Below are positions 46,452-58,498 of a DNA stretch of 64,000 nt, piece after piece. The stretch lies in assembly GCF_947179515.1 (NCBI RefSeq), contig NC_067488.1, positions 25,993,039-26,057,038 of the forward strand, in the 5' to 3' direction. The notes under the pieces were generated by a model, which was given only the letters and a program-made list of their open reading frames with translations, had not been told where the DNA came from and made no database searches. Source of the DNA: Apodemus sylvaticus (lineage: Eukaryota > Chordata > Mammalia > Rodentia > Muridae). Made by a program: the position numbers and the translations under genes. How positions within the stretch are numbered: position 1 is the first letter of the stretch; each line of letters opens with the position of its first letter.

Positions 46452-47258
46452 TCTTCTTTCAACAAACCATAAAGAAGATAGCCACGCAAATATAAAAATA
46501 ACATCAAAAATAACAGGAAGCAACAATCACTACTCCTTAATATTTCTAAACATCAATGGACTCAATTCCCCAATAAAAAGACATAGACTAGTAGACTGGA
46601 TACATAAACAGGACCCAGAATTTTGCTGCATACAGGAAGCACACCTGAGTGTCAAAGATAGACACTACCTTGGAGTAAAGGGCTAGAAAACAATTTTCCA
46701 AGCAAATGGTCTCAAAAAACAAAATGGAGTGGCCATTCTAATATTGGATAAAATCAACATTCAACCAAAAGTTATCAAAAAAGATAAGGAAGGATACTTC
46801 ATGCTCATCAAAGGAAAAATCCACCAAGAAGAACTCTCAATTCTGAACATCTATACTCCAAAGGCAAGGGCACCCATAATCATAAAAGAAACTTTACTAA
46901 ATCTTAAAGCACACATTGCGCCTCATTCAATAATAGTGGAAGACTTAAACACCACATGCTCATCAATGTACAGATTATGGAAACACACACTAAACAGAGA
47001 CATATTGAAACTAATAGAAGTTATGAAACAAATGGATTTAACAGATATCTATAGAACATTTCATCCTTAAGCAAAAGAATATACCTTCTTCTCAGCACCT
47101 CATGTTACTTTCTCCAAAACTGACCATATAATTGGTCACAAAATGGGCCTCAACAGATACAAGAAGATTAAAATAATTCCATGCACTCTATCAAAAACAA
47201 CAGAAAGCCCACATATACATGGAAACTGAACAATACCCTACTCAATGGTAACTTGGTC

Positions 47259-47516
<258 letters not shown>

Positions 47517-49566
47517 TTAAAGACTTTTTTAGAATTCAATGAAAATGAAGACACAACATACCCAAACTTATGGGACACAATGAAAGCAGTGCTAAGAGGA
47601 AAACTCATAGCCCTGAGTGCCTCTAAAAAGAAAATGGAGAAAGCATACCCTAGCAGCTTAACAGCACACCTGAAAGCTCTAGAACAAAAAAGAAGCAAAT
47701 ACACCCAACAGGAGTAAAAGGCAGGAAATAATCAAACTCATGACCTAAATCAACCAAATAGAAACAAAAAGAACTATACAAAGAATCAACAAAACCAGGA
47801 GCTGGTTCTTTGAAAAAATCAGCAAGATAGATAAACCCTTAGCCAGACTACCTAGAGGCACAGAGACAGTATCCAAATTAACAAAATGAGAAATGAAAAG
47901 GGAGATATAACAACAGAAACTGAAAAAAAATCAAAAAATCATCAGATACTAATACAAAAGCCTGTATTCAACAAAACTGGAAAATCTGGATGAAATGGAC
48001 AATTTTCTAGACAGAGAATAGGTACCAAAGTTAAATCAAAATCAGATAAACCCTCTAAAGAGTCCTATAATTCCTAAAGAAAGAGGGACAGTCATGAAAA
48101 ATCTCCAAACCAAAAAAATCCCAGGACAAGATAAGTTTAGTGCAGAATTCTATCAGACCTAAAAGCAGACCTAACACCAATTCTCTTCAAACTATTCCAC
48201 AAAATAGAAACAGAAGGAACACTACCTAATTCTTTCTATGGGTATGAAGCCACACTTCACTGATGCCAAAACTACACAAAGATCCAACAAGGAAAAAGAA
48301 CTTCAGAGCAATTTCCCTTATAAATATTAATGAAAAAATACTCAATAAAATTCTCACAAACTGAATCCAATAACACATAAAAATGATCATGTACCCTGAT
48401 CAAGTAGGCCTCATCCCAGTAATGCAGAGATGGTTCAATATATGGAAATCCATCAACATAATACACTACATAAGGAAAGTGCATGAAAAAAATGATAATT
48501 TGACTGTTGGCTCATGGATTGCCAGGATTGATATAGCAAGCTGAAAAGACATTTGACAAAATTCAAGATCCCTTCACGTTAAAAATCTTGGAAAGATCAC
48601 GAATCCAAGGCCCACACCTAAACAATATACAGAAAACCAGTAGCCAACATCAAGCGAAATGGAAAGAGACTTGAAGCAATCCCACTAAAATTGGGGACCA
48701 GAAAAGGCTGCCCACTCTCCCTACCTAGTCAATATAGTACCTGAAGTTCTAGCTAGAGCAATTAGACCACAAAAGGAAGTCAAAAGAAAACAAATTTGAA
48801 AGGAAGAAGTCAAAGCACCACTATTTGCAGATGATATGATAGTATACTTAAGTGACCCCAGAAATTCCACCAAAGAACTCCTACAACTGATAAACAACTT
48901 CAGCAAAGTGGCTGGATATGAAATTAACTCAATCAAATCAATAGCCTTCTACACTCAAAGGATAAATGGGCTGAAAAAGAAATTAGGAAAACTACACCCT
49001 TCACAATAGTCACAAACAATATAAAATATCTTGGTGTGACTCTAACAAAACAAGTGAAAGATCTGTATAACAAGAACTTGAAATCTCTGAAAAAAAGAAA
49101 TCAAAGAAGACCTCAAAAGATGGAAAGATCTCCCATAATCAAGGATTGCCAGGATTAATAAAGCAAAAGGGGCCATCTTGCCAAAAGCAATATACAGATT
49201 CAACGCAATCCCCATCAAAATTCCAACTGAATTCTTCATAGAGTTAGAAAGAGCAATTCTCAAATTCATTTGGGATAACAAAAAAACCAGAATAATTAAA
49301 ACTATTCTCAACAATAAAAGAATTTCTGGGGGAATCATTATCCCTGACCTCAAGCAGTACTACGGAGTAATAGTGATAAAAATTGCATGGTATTGGTAGA
49401 GTGACAGGCAGGTAGATCAATAGAATAGAACTGAAGACCCAGGAATGAACCCACACACCTATTGTCACTTGATCTTTGACAAAGAAACTAAAACCATCCA
49501 GTGGAAAAAAGACAGCATTTTCAACAAATGGTGCTGGTTCAACTGGCAGTCAACACGTAGAAGAAT

Positions 49567-49582
49567 GCAAATCAATCCATTC

Positions 49583-49583
<1 letters not shown>
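49567..49583. repeat. TSD of the nested minus-strand L1, left copy
   Basis: CAAATCAATCCATTCTT is repeated exactly at 55405-55421. It is ordinary ORF2 sequence of the host L1 that was duplicated on insertion. Confidence 0.95.
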
Positions 49584-49619
<36 letters not shown>

Positions 49620-49867
49620 TTTGATTTTCTATATTGTTTGTTTACATTCAAATGATTTCCCCTTTCCCAGTTCGTCCCTCCTCATATGTCCCATAAACCT
49701 TCTTCTCTCCACCCATTCTCCAATCACCTCTCTCCTTTTTCTCTGTCCTGATACTCCCCTCCAATGCTAGATCAAGCCTTTCCAGGATCAGGGCCCTCTC
49801 CTTACTTCTTCATGGGAGTCATTTGTTATGCTAATTTTGCCTTGGGTATTCAGAGCTTCTGGGCTAA
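49584..49867 (-). mobile_element. 3' UTR and tail of the nested L1
   Basis: The minus strand holds the polypurine-containing 3' UTR ending GAAATCATTTGAATGTAAAC... and a TAA-repeat tail. The 3' UTR is short compared with that of the outer element. Confidence 0.85.
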
Positions 49868-52800
49868 TTAATATCCACTATTCAGAGATTGCATTCCATG
49901 TGTATTCTTTTGTGATTGGGTTACCCCACTTAGGATGATATTTTCCAGATCCAATGATTTGCCTAAAAATTTCATGAATTCATTGTTTTTAATTGCTGAG
50001 TGGTATTCCATTGTGTAAATATACCACATTTTCTGTATCCATTCCTCCATTGAGGGACATCTGGGTTCTTTCCAGCTTCTGACTATTATAAATAAGGCTG
50101 CTATGAATATAATGGAGCATGTGTCTTTATTGCATGCCCAGGAGAGGTATAGCAGGCTCCTCCAGAAGTGTCATGTCCAGTTTTCTGAGGAACCACCAGA
50201 CTGATTTCCAAAGTGGTTGTACCATCTTACAACCCCACCAGCAGTGGAGGAGTGTTCCTCTTTCTCCACATCCTTGCCAACACCTGCTGTCTCCTGAGTT
50301 TTTAACCTTAGCCATTCTGACTGGTGTGAGGTGAAATCTCAGGGTTGTTTGATTTGCATTTCCCTAATGATTACTGATGTTGAGCATTTCTTAAGGTGCT
50401 TCTGGGCCATCTGAATTTCTTCAGGTGAAAATTCTTTGTTTAGATCTGTACCCCATTTTTAATAGGGTTATTTGGTTCCCTGGGTTCTACCTTCTTGAGT
50501 TCTTTGTATATATTGGATATTAGCCCTCTATCAGATGTAGGGTTGGTGAAAATCTTTTCCCAATTTGTTCGTTGCCGTTTTGTCCTTTCGACAGTGTCAT
50601 TTGCCTTACAGAAACTTTGTAATCTTATGAGGTCCCATGTGTCAATTTTTGATCTTATAGCATAAGCTATTGGTGTTCTGTTCAGGAACTTTTCCCCTGT
50701 GCCCATGTCCTCAAGGGTTTTCCCCAGTTTCTTTTCTATTAGTTTCAGTGTGTCTGGTTTTATGTGGAGGTCCTTGATCCACTTGGAGTTGAGTTTAGTA
50801 CAAGGAGATAAGAATGGATCAATTCAAATGATTTCCCCTTTCCCAGGGGAAATCATTTGGAATGTAAACAAAGAATATAGAAAATAAAAATATTAAAAAG
50901 AATGGATCAATTCGCATTCTTCTGCATGCTGACCTCCAGTTGAACCAGCACCATTTGTTGAAAAGGCTATCTTTTCTCCACTGGATATTTTCCGCTCCTT
51001 TGTAGATGACCAAGTGACCATAGGTGTGTAGATTCATTTATGGGTCTTCAATTCTATTCCATTGGTCCACTTGCCTGTCACTGTACCAATACCATGCAGT
51101 TTTTAACACTATTGCTCTGTAGTATTGCTTGAGGTCTGGGATACTGATTCCCCCAGAAGTTCTTTCACTGTTGAGAATAGTTTTAGCTATCCTGGGTTTT
51201 TGTTATTCCAGATGAATTTGAGAATTGCTTTTTCAAACTCTGTGAAGAACTGAGTTGGGATTTTGATGGGGATTGCATTGAACCTGTAGATTGCTTTTGG
51301 CAAGATGGCCATCTTAACTATATTAATCCTGCCAATCCACGAGCATGGAAGATTTTTCCATTTTCTGAGGTCTTCTTCAATTTCCTTCTTCAGAGACCTG
51401 AAGTTCTTGTCATATAGATCTTTCACTTGTTTGGTCAGAGTCACACCAAGATATTTTATATTGTTTGTGGCTATTGTGAAGGGTGTCATTTTTCTAATTT
51501 CTTTCTCAGCCTGCTTATCCTTTGAATATTGAAAAGCAACTGATTTGCTTGAGTTGATTTTATAACCAGCCACTTTGCTGAAGTTGTTTATCAGCTGTAG
51601 GAGTTCCCTGATGGAGGTTTTCGGGTCACTTAAGTAGACTATCATGTCATCTGCAAATAGTGATAATTTTACTTCTTCATTTCCAATTTGTATCCCTTTG
51701 ACCACCTTATGTGGTCTAATTGCTCTAGCTAGAACTTCAAGTACTATATTGAAAAGATATGGAGAGAGAGGACAGCCTTGTCTAGTCCCTGATTTTAGTG
51801 GGATTGCTTCAAGTTTCTTTCCATTTAGTTTGATATTGGTTACAGGTTTGCTGTATATTGCTTTAACTATGTTTAAGTATGGGCCTTGAATTCCTGTTCT
51901 TTCCAAGACTTTTAGCATGAAAGGATGCTGAATTTTGTCAAATGCTTTTTCACCATCTAATGAAATGACCATGTGGTTTTTTCCTTTGAGTTTGTTTATG
52001 CAGTGGATTACATTGATGGATTTCCTTATATTGAACCATCCCTGCATCCCTGGGATGAAGGCCACTTGTTCATGTTGGATGATCATTTTGATGTATTCTT
52101 GGATTCAGTTGGCAAGAATTTTAAGTATTTTTGCATCAATATTCATAAGGGAAATTGGCCTGAAGTTCTCTTTCTTTGTTGGATCTTTGTGTGGTTTTGG
52201 CATTAGCGTAATTGTGGCTTCATAGAACGAGTTGGGTAGTGTTCCTTCTGTTTCTATTTTGTGGAATAGTTTGAAGAGTATTGGTGTTAGGTCTTCTATG
52301 AAGGTCTGATAGAATTCTGCACTGAAGCTAAGTGGTCCCATGCTTTTTTTGGTTGGGAGACTTTCTATGAGCCCTTTTTTTTTCTTTAGGGGTTATGGTA
52401 CGATTTAGATGATCTATTTGATCCTGATTTAATTTTTGTGTCTGATATCTGTCTAGGAAACTCTCCATTTCCTCCAGATTCTCCGGTTGTGTTGAGTACA
52501 GGCTTTTGTAGTAGGATCTGATGATTTTTAGAATTTCCTCAGTTTCTGTTGTTATATCTCCCTTTTCATTTCTAATTTTGTTAATCTGGATACTGTTTCT
52601 ATGCTCTTTGGTTAGTCTGGCTAAGGGTTTATCTATGTTGTTGATTTTCTCAAAGAACCAGCTCCTGATTTTATTGATTCTTTGTTTGGTTCTCTTTGTT
52701 TCTACTTGATTGATTTCAACCCTGAGTTTGATGATTTCCTGCCTTCTACTCCTCCTGGGTGAAATAGCTTCTTTTTGTTCCAGGGCTTTCAGGTATGTTG

Positions 52801-53673
52801 TTAAGCTGCTAATGTATGCTCTTTCCATTTTCTTTTTGGAGGCACTCAGGGCTATGAGTTTTCCTCCTAGCACTGCTTTCATTGTGTCCCATAGATTTGG
52901 GTACGTTGTGTCTTCATTTTCATTAAATTCTAAAAAAGTCTTTGATTTCGTTCTTTATTTCTTCCTTGACCAAGGTATCATTGAGTAGAATATTGTTCAT
53001 TTCCCACGTGTATGAAGGCTTTCTGTTGTTTTGTTGCTATTGAAGACCACTTTTACTCCATAGTGATCTGATAGGAAGCATGGGATTATTTCAACCTTTT
53101 TATATTTGTTGAGGTCTGTCTTGTGACCAATTATATGATCCATGAGGTGCTGAGAAAACGGTATATTCTTTTCCTTTAGGATAAAATGTTCTGTCCCTGA
53201 TCAGTTTCTGTTTTCCTGATGGGTCCATTGAGAAAAGTGCAGTGTTGAAGTTACCCACAATAATTGTGTTAAGTGCAATGTGTGCTTTGAGCTCTAGTAA
53301 AGTTTCTTTTATGAATGAGGGTGCCCTTGCATTTGGAGCATAGATGTTCAGGATTGAAAGTTCTTCTTGGTGGATTTTTCCTTTGACCAGCAAGAAGTGT
53401 CCCTCAGAGTCTCTTTTGATGACTTTGGGTTGAAAGCCAATTTTATCTGACATTAGAATGGCTACTCTTGCATGTTTCCTGAGACCATTTGCTTGTAAAA
53501 TTGTCTTCCAGCCTTTTACTCTAAGGTAGTGTTTGTCTTTGACACTGAGGTGTGCATCAAAATGTAGGGTCCTATTTACTTATCCAGTCGATTAGTCTAT
53601 GTCTTTTTATTGGGGAATTGAAGCCATTGGTGTTAAGAGATATTAAGGAATAATGATTATTACTTCCTGTCAT
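49868..53673 (-). pseudogene. ORF2 of the nested L1 (endonuclease/reverse transcriptase), disrupted
   Basis: An ATG at 53673 (complement) opens MTGSNNHYS, 62 bases after ORF1. The endonuclease domain spans about 53670-52950. The reverse transcriptase is open from 52086 to 51187 (299 codons) with FADDM at 51657-51643, and the carboxy-terminal part runs to the stop near 49868. Frame changes occur between 53100 and 52882, near 52330, near 51190 (loss of one A in an A-run), at the 88-bp insertion 50826-50913, and between 50440 and 50050. ORF2 nicks DNA and primes reverse transcription. This copy is inactive. Confidence 0.92.
50826..50897. mobile_element. 72-bp twin-primed miniature L1 insertion
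   Basis: AAGAATGGATCAATTC occurs at 50810-50825 and again at 50898-50913 (16-bp TSD). The 72 bases between consist of an inverted L1 3' UTR piece (AAATGATTTCCCCTTTCCCAG) joined to the forward 3' end (GGGAAATCATTTGGAATGTAAAC) and an A-rich tail. Both halves derive from the same 3' UTR region seen at 49630-49680. It is a complete but extremely short 5'-inverted L1. Confidence 0.93.
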
Positions 53674-53735
53674 TTTTTATGTTATTTTTTAAATTTGATT
53701 GGTTATCTTCTTTTGGGTTTGATGAAAGATGGTTA

Positions 53736-54950
53736 CTATCTTGCTTTTTCCAGGTTGATGTTTCCCTCCTTGTATTGGTGTTTTCCTCCTATTATCCTTT
53801 GTAGGGCTGGGTTTGTGGATAGATATTGGGTAAACTTGGTTTTGTCATGGAATATCTTAGTTTCTCCATCTATGGTGATTGAGAGTTTTGCTGGGTATAG
53901 TAGTTTTGGCTGGCATTTGTGTTCTCTTAAAGTCTGCCTGAGATCTGCCCAGGATCTTCTAGCTTTCATGGTCTCTAGTGAGACGTCTGGTGTGATTCTG
54001 ATAGGTCTTCCTTTTTATGCTACTTGGCCTTTTTCTCTTACTGCCTTTAATATTCTTTCTTTGTTTAGTACATTTGGGGTTTTGATTATGATGTGACGGG
54101 AGATATTTCTGTTCTGGTCCAGTCTGTTTGGAGTTCTGTAGGCTTCTTGTATATTCATGGGCATCTCTCTCTTTAGGTTAGGGAAGTTTTCTTCCATAAT
54201 TTTATTGAAGATATTTGCTGGCCCTTTAAGTTGTAAATCTTCACTCTCATCTATGCCTATAATCCTTAGGTTTGATCTTCTCATTGTGTCTTGGATTTCC
54301 TGGATGTTTCGGATTACAAGCTTTTTACATTTTGCATTTTCTTTAACTGTTGAGTCCATGGTTTCTATGGTATCTTCGGCATCTGAGATTCTTTCTTCTA
54401 TCGTTTGTATTCTGTTGTTGATATTTGCATCTATGCCCCCTGATTTCTTCCCAAGGTTTTCTATCTCCAAAGTTGTCTCCCTTTGAGTTTTCTTAGTTGT
54501 TTCTACTTCTGATTTTAGATCCTGGATGGTTTTGCTTAGCTACTTCGCTTGCTTGTTTGTGTTTTCCTGTAATTCTTTAAGAGATTTTTGTGTTTCCTCT
54601 TTCATGACCTCAGCCTGTTGACCAAAGTTCTCCTGTATTTCTTTAAGTGATTTTTGTGTTTCCTGCTTATTGGCTTTTGTATTCTCCTGAATTTCTTTCA
54701 ATGATTTTTGTATTTCCCTTGTAAGGGCTTCTAACTTTTGATCCATTTTCTCTTGAACTTCTTTAAGAGATTTATTTATGTCCTTCATGTGTTCCTGTAA
54801 CAGCCCCATGGCCAATGATTTTAAATCCAAATCTTGTTTTTCCGGTATGTTGGTGTATACAGGATATGCTGTTAATGGAGAATTGGGTTCAGATGCTGCC
54901 ATATTGCCTTGATTGCTGTTAGTAACGTTCCTATGTTTGCATTTTGCCAT
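53736..54950 (-). pseudogene. ORF1 of the nested L1, two nonsense codons
   Basis: One frame runs from ATG at 54950 to the stop at 53736, 405 codons including the stop, interrupted only by stops at 54540 and 54015. Residues about 50-136 form a coiled coil with four KSLKE-type blocks. The RNA-recognition and carboxy-terminal domains follow (IRNIQEIQD, HIIIKTPN, LLYPAKLS, IFHDKTKFTQYL). The ORF1 protein trimerises through the coil and binds L1 RNA. Two single-base changes are enough to explain its loss. Confidence 0.93.
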
Positions 54951-55404
54951 CTAATACTCAGTGGTGTTAGTTGTTCTTGTTGTCAATTCTGGACTCAGCA
55001 GTTCAAGCTGCCTCTTCCCAGCTGGCCTCCGAGTGCACAGCTAGCCTCCTGCACTGCCTGGAGACAGGGTGCTGTGGCCCAGGCTGTTCCAGATCCAGAG
55101 GCGGAGACCAGAAGGCTCCTGCCTGAGGCCTCAGGACTGTATCCTTGGCTCTGCAGGGCCAGACTCACCAGAGCACGCTGCCTCCTCCCACCCGGCCTCC
55201 GGGTGCACAGTTGGCCTCTTGCACAGCCTGGAGATGGGGCACCGTGGCCCAGTCTGTTCCCAATCCTGAAGGGGAGCCCAGAAGGCTCCTGCCAGAGGCC
55301 TCAGGACTGGGTCCTAAGCTCTGTAGGGCTGGACTCACCAGAGCACGCTGCCTCCTCCCAGCCTGCCTCTGGGTGCACAGCTGGCCTCTTGCACTTCCTG
55401 GAGA
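54951..55404 (-). promoter_or_regulatory. Tandem-monomer 5' UTR of the nested L1
   Basis: Two full and one partial GC-rich monomers of about 169-170 bp. Repeat starts are visible on the plus strand as GCTGCCTCYTCCCA at 55008, 55177 and 55347. Such monomers are the RNA polymerase II promoter of murid L1s. The outermost monomer is cut at 55404, directly against the TSD. A 190-codon plus-strand frame (54909-55481) runs antisense through them and is likely a by-product of GC-rich tandem repeats. Confidence 0.88.
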
Positions 55405-55421
55405 CAAATCAATCCATTCTT
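55405..55421. repeat. TSD of the nested minus-strand L1, right copy
   Basis: Exact copy of 49567-49583. The host L1 ORF2 continues directly after it with ATCTCCCTATACAAAGC. Confidence 0.95.
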
Positions 55422-56397
55422 ATCTCCCTATACAAAGCTCAAGTTCAAGTGGATCAAGAACCTCCACACAAAACCAGATAAACTGAATCTAATAGAAGAG
55501 AAAGTAGGGAAAATCCTAGAATACATGGGCACAGGGGGAAAGTTCCTAAACAGAACTTATTCTCTAAGATCAAGAATTGACAAATGGGACTTCATAAAAT
55601 TGCAAAACTTTTATAATGCAAATGGCACTGTCAATAGGACAAAATGGCAACAAACAGATTGGGAAAAAAATCTTTACCAATCCTACATTCCATAGAGGAC
55701 TAATATCCAATATATACAAAGAACTCAAGAAGTTAGACTCCATAGAACCAAATAACCCTATTAAAAATGGGGAACAGAGCTAAACAGACAAGTCTCAACT
55801 GATGAAACTCAAATTGCTAAGAAGCACCTAGAGAAATGTTCAACATCCTTAGTCATCAGGGAAATGCAAATCAAAACAACCCTGAGATTCTACTTCACAC
55901 TAGTCAGAATGGCTAAGATCAAAAACTCAAGTGACAGCAGATGCTGGTAAGGATGTGGAGAAAGAGGAACACTCCCCCATTACTGGTGGGATTGCAAGAT
56001 GGTACAACCACTCTGGAAATCATTCTGGTGGTTCCTCAGAAAATTGGACCCAGCTATACCACTCCTGGCCATATACCCAGAAGATGCTCCATTATGTAAT
56101 AAGGACACATGCTCCAGTATGTTCATAGCAGTCTTATTTACAATAGCCAGATGCTGGAAACAACCCAGATGTCCCTCAACAGAGGAATGGATACAGAAAA
56201 TGTGGTATCCACATTGTGGTACAGAAAATATGGTACCTTTTCTGTACCTCAATGGAATACTACTCCACTATTAAAAACAATGACTTCATGAAATTCTCAG
56301 GCAAATGGATGGAACTTGAATATAACATACTGAGTGAGGTAACTTAGTCACAAAAGAACACACATGGTATGCATTCACTGACATTAGCCCAAAAGTT

Positions 56398-57179
56398 AGG
56401 AAAACCCAAGATTCAATTCACAGATCATATGAAGTCCAAGAAGAAGGAAAACCAAAGTGTGGATGCTTCAGTGCTTCTTAGAAGAGGGGACAAAATACTC
56501 ACAGGAGGAAATATGGAGACAAATTGTGGAGCAGAGACTGAAGGAACTGCCATCCAGATACTGCCCCACCTGGTGATCTATCCCATATGCAGTCACCAAA
56601 CTCGTATTCTACTGTGGATGCTGGGAAGTACTTGCTGATGGAAGCCTGGTATGGCTGTCTCTTGAGAGGCTCTGCCAGAGCCTGACAAATACAGAGGCAA
56701 ATGCTTGCTGCTAACCACTGTACTGAGTGCCAGGTCCCCAGTGGAGGAGTTGGAGAAGGGACTGAAGGAGCTGAGGACAGTTTCAGCCCCATGGGAGGAG
56801 CAATAGTGTCAACCAGCTGACCCCCTCCCCTGGGAGCTCCCAGAGACTGGACCACCAACCAAAGAGTACACATGGAGGGACCCATGGCTCCAGCTGCGTA
56901 TGTGGCAGAGGATGGCCTTGTTGGACATCAGTGGGAGGTGATGTCCAGGAGGTCCAAGGGAGAGGCCCTTGGACCTGAGGGTATAAGATGCCCCATTGTA
57001 GGAGAATGCCAGGGCAGAAAGATGGAAGCAGGGGAGGTGGAGGGTTGGGGCTAGGGGAACACCCTCATAGAGGCAGGGAGAGCTCAGGATGGGATGGGGG
57101 TTTTCAAAAGGGAGACCTGGAAAGGGGAAAACAATTAAAATGTAAATAAAGAAAATATCTAATTAAGAAAAAAAAAGAA
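56398..57179 (+). mobile_element. 3' UTR and A-tail of the outer L1
   Basis: Typical murid L1 3' UTR with a G-rich polypurine stretch at 57020-57140, an AATTAAAATGTAAATAAAGAAAATATC end and an A-rich tail running into the second TSD copy. Confidence 0.9.
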
Positions 57180-57312
57180 AAGAGTACTTGCCACTCTTCC
57201 AGATGACCAGAGTTTGAGTCTCTGCATCTACCTCAAGCAGCCCACAATGCCCTGTAGATCCAACTCCAGGTTATTTAATGCCTGATCTAGCTCCTTGGAT
57301 ACCTACACACAT

Positions 57313-57320
<8 letters not shown>
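57180..57320 (+). mobile_element. B2 SINE, 3' part (after L1 insertion)
   Basis: Continues the head at 44993-45026. After the duplicated AAGAGTACTTGC come CACTCTTCCAGATGACCAGAG, GCAGCCCACAATGCCCTGTAG and the CA-rich B2 end. Joined across the L1, the two pieces make one normal-length B2. Confidence 0.85.

Positions 57321-57355
<35 letters not shown>
57321..57355. repeat. (AC)n microsatellite
   Basis: About 17 units at the end of the split B2, a common site of CA expansion in SINE tails. Confidence 0.93.
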
Positions 57356-57357
<2 letters not shown>

Positions 57358-58015
57358 GAGAAACGTCATAATATAAATATTTTTAAATGAATGAAATTAT
57401 ATGATTTGTTTTATATATTAGGAAGACCTCTCTTGAACACTAACAATAAATAATCTTCTCAAGTAGGCAGGGTCTCAACCAAACCAGACTCAGAGAACAA
57501 TATTGTCAGCCCTAGTTACTCAGATATCAAACCACTTGAGAACTGCTACAAAAGTCTCTTTCAAGCACCATTTAAAGCTGTTCTTATAAAGAAAAAGAAC
57601 AGAAGGAAGTTCTCTTGGAAAACAAGGCATTCAATTCAATAATATTTATTGAGCTAGCATAAAAGGCAGGTGGGGTCCGTTGGAGAATAAAACAGGAAGG
57701 AGGAATGAACAGGTTCCCAAGAGAACTAGGCTGTGTTCTAACGTAGGAGCAATATTTTAATTTAGTGTTACTTAGGGATGGCCTTAGTTTGAATTTCTCT
57801 AGACAAGGATTAAGTGTAAATCCTAATACCAAGAAAGATCAGAGGGCTAGGAGAACATGAAATATGGAAGGAAGGCAAACCACAAATAAGACATATTCGC
57901 AGCAATTCTTACTTGGGACAAATAAAACTTAAAGCTGCTCTGGACCCTTGAAGTCAATGTAGAACACCATTCAGAATCTTCCCACCTAAGATAATGGGAA
58001 GCATCCATTGACGTG

Positions 58016-58016
<1 letters not shown>
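57356..58016. other. No gene recognised
   Basis: Unrecognised sequence. An 82-codon minus frame at 57584-57832 has no motif. Confidence 0.45.
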
Positions 58017-58075
<59 letters not shown>

Positions 58076-58081
58076 ACGCAC
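58017..58081. repeat. (CA)n microsatellite with CACACG variants
   Basis: About 32 CA units, the last few interrupted by G (CGCACACGCACACGCA). The Cys/Val repeat in a minus frame is an artefact. Confidence 0.95.
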
Positions 58082-58488
58082 TTACAGAGAAGCCTGCCTA
58101 GCACTTAGCCTTGTAGAATTACAGACTCTAGAAATATACCTTAACCAGATAGAAGTTGAAGAGTAATTCATACAATGCTAAGCTCCCATGAGTTACTGGC
58201 AGTACATGGAAAGTCTCTGCTACAAGGTTCCAAATCTCTGACTGCCTGATTCTCTCTTATGTTTGCTTATTTATCCCTTTATTCACCATCCACTTAGTTA
58301 ATGGGTGCCTGCAGTCTGCCACAGAAAGGTGTCTGTAATTACACAAATATATGCATAATTGAGGGGAAAATGGCCTTGGAGATAATTTAATCCAAAATTA
58401 GACATACATTTTTTAAAAAGTCAACAGGGGACCTATTTCAAAACACAAATTGTTGAGCCTGGCATTCAGAACACTGAACAAGATAAAT
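58082..58488. other. No gene recognised
   Basis: Unrecognised sequence. Confidence 0.45.
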
Positions 58489-58498
58489 AGTAAGTCCT

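Larger units (their letters stand above)
49584..55404 (-). mobile_element. Full-length younger L1 (minus strand) nested in the plus-strand L1
   Basis: The left edge is a (TTA)n stretch at 49584-49613 (reversed A-rich tail) and the right edge is 5' UTR monomers. A 17-bp TSD flanks it. Length 5821 bp, including an 88-bp later addition. Minus-strand order is monomeric 5' UTR, ORF1, ORF2, 3' UTR. ORF1 stays in one frame with two nonsense codons, and ORF2 has a few frameshifts, so it is much better preserved than its host. Repeated ORF1 coiled-coil blocks suggest the rat L1 lineage. Confidence 0.95.

Noticed and set aside
57847..58104. Cys-Val repeat frame
   Set aside because: Translation of the (CA)n microsatellite.
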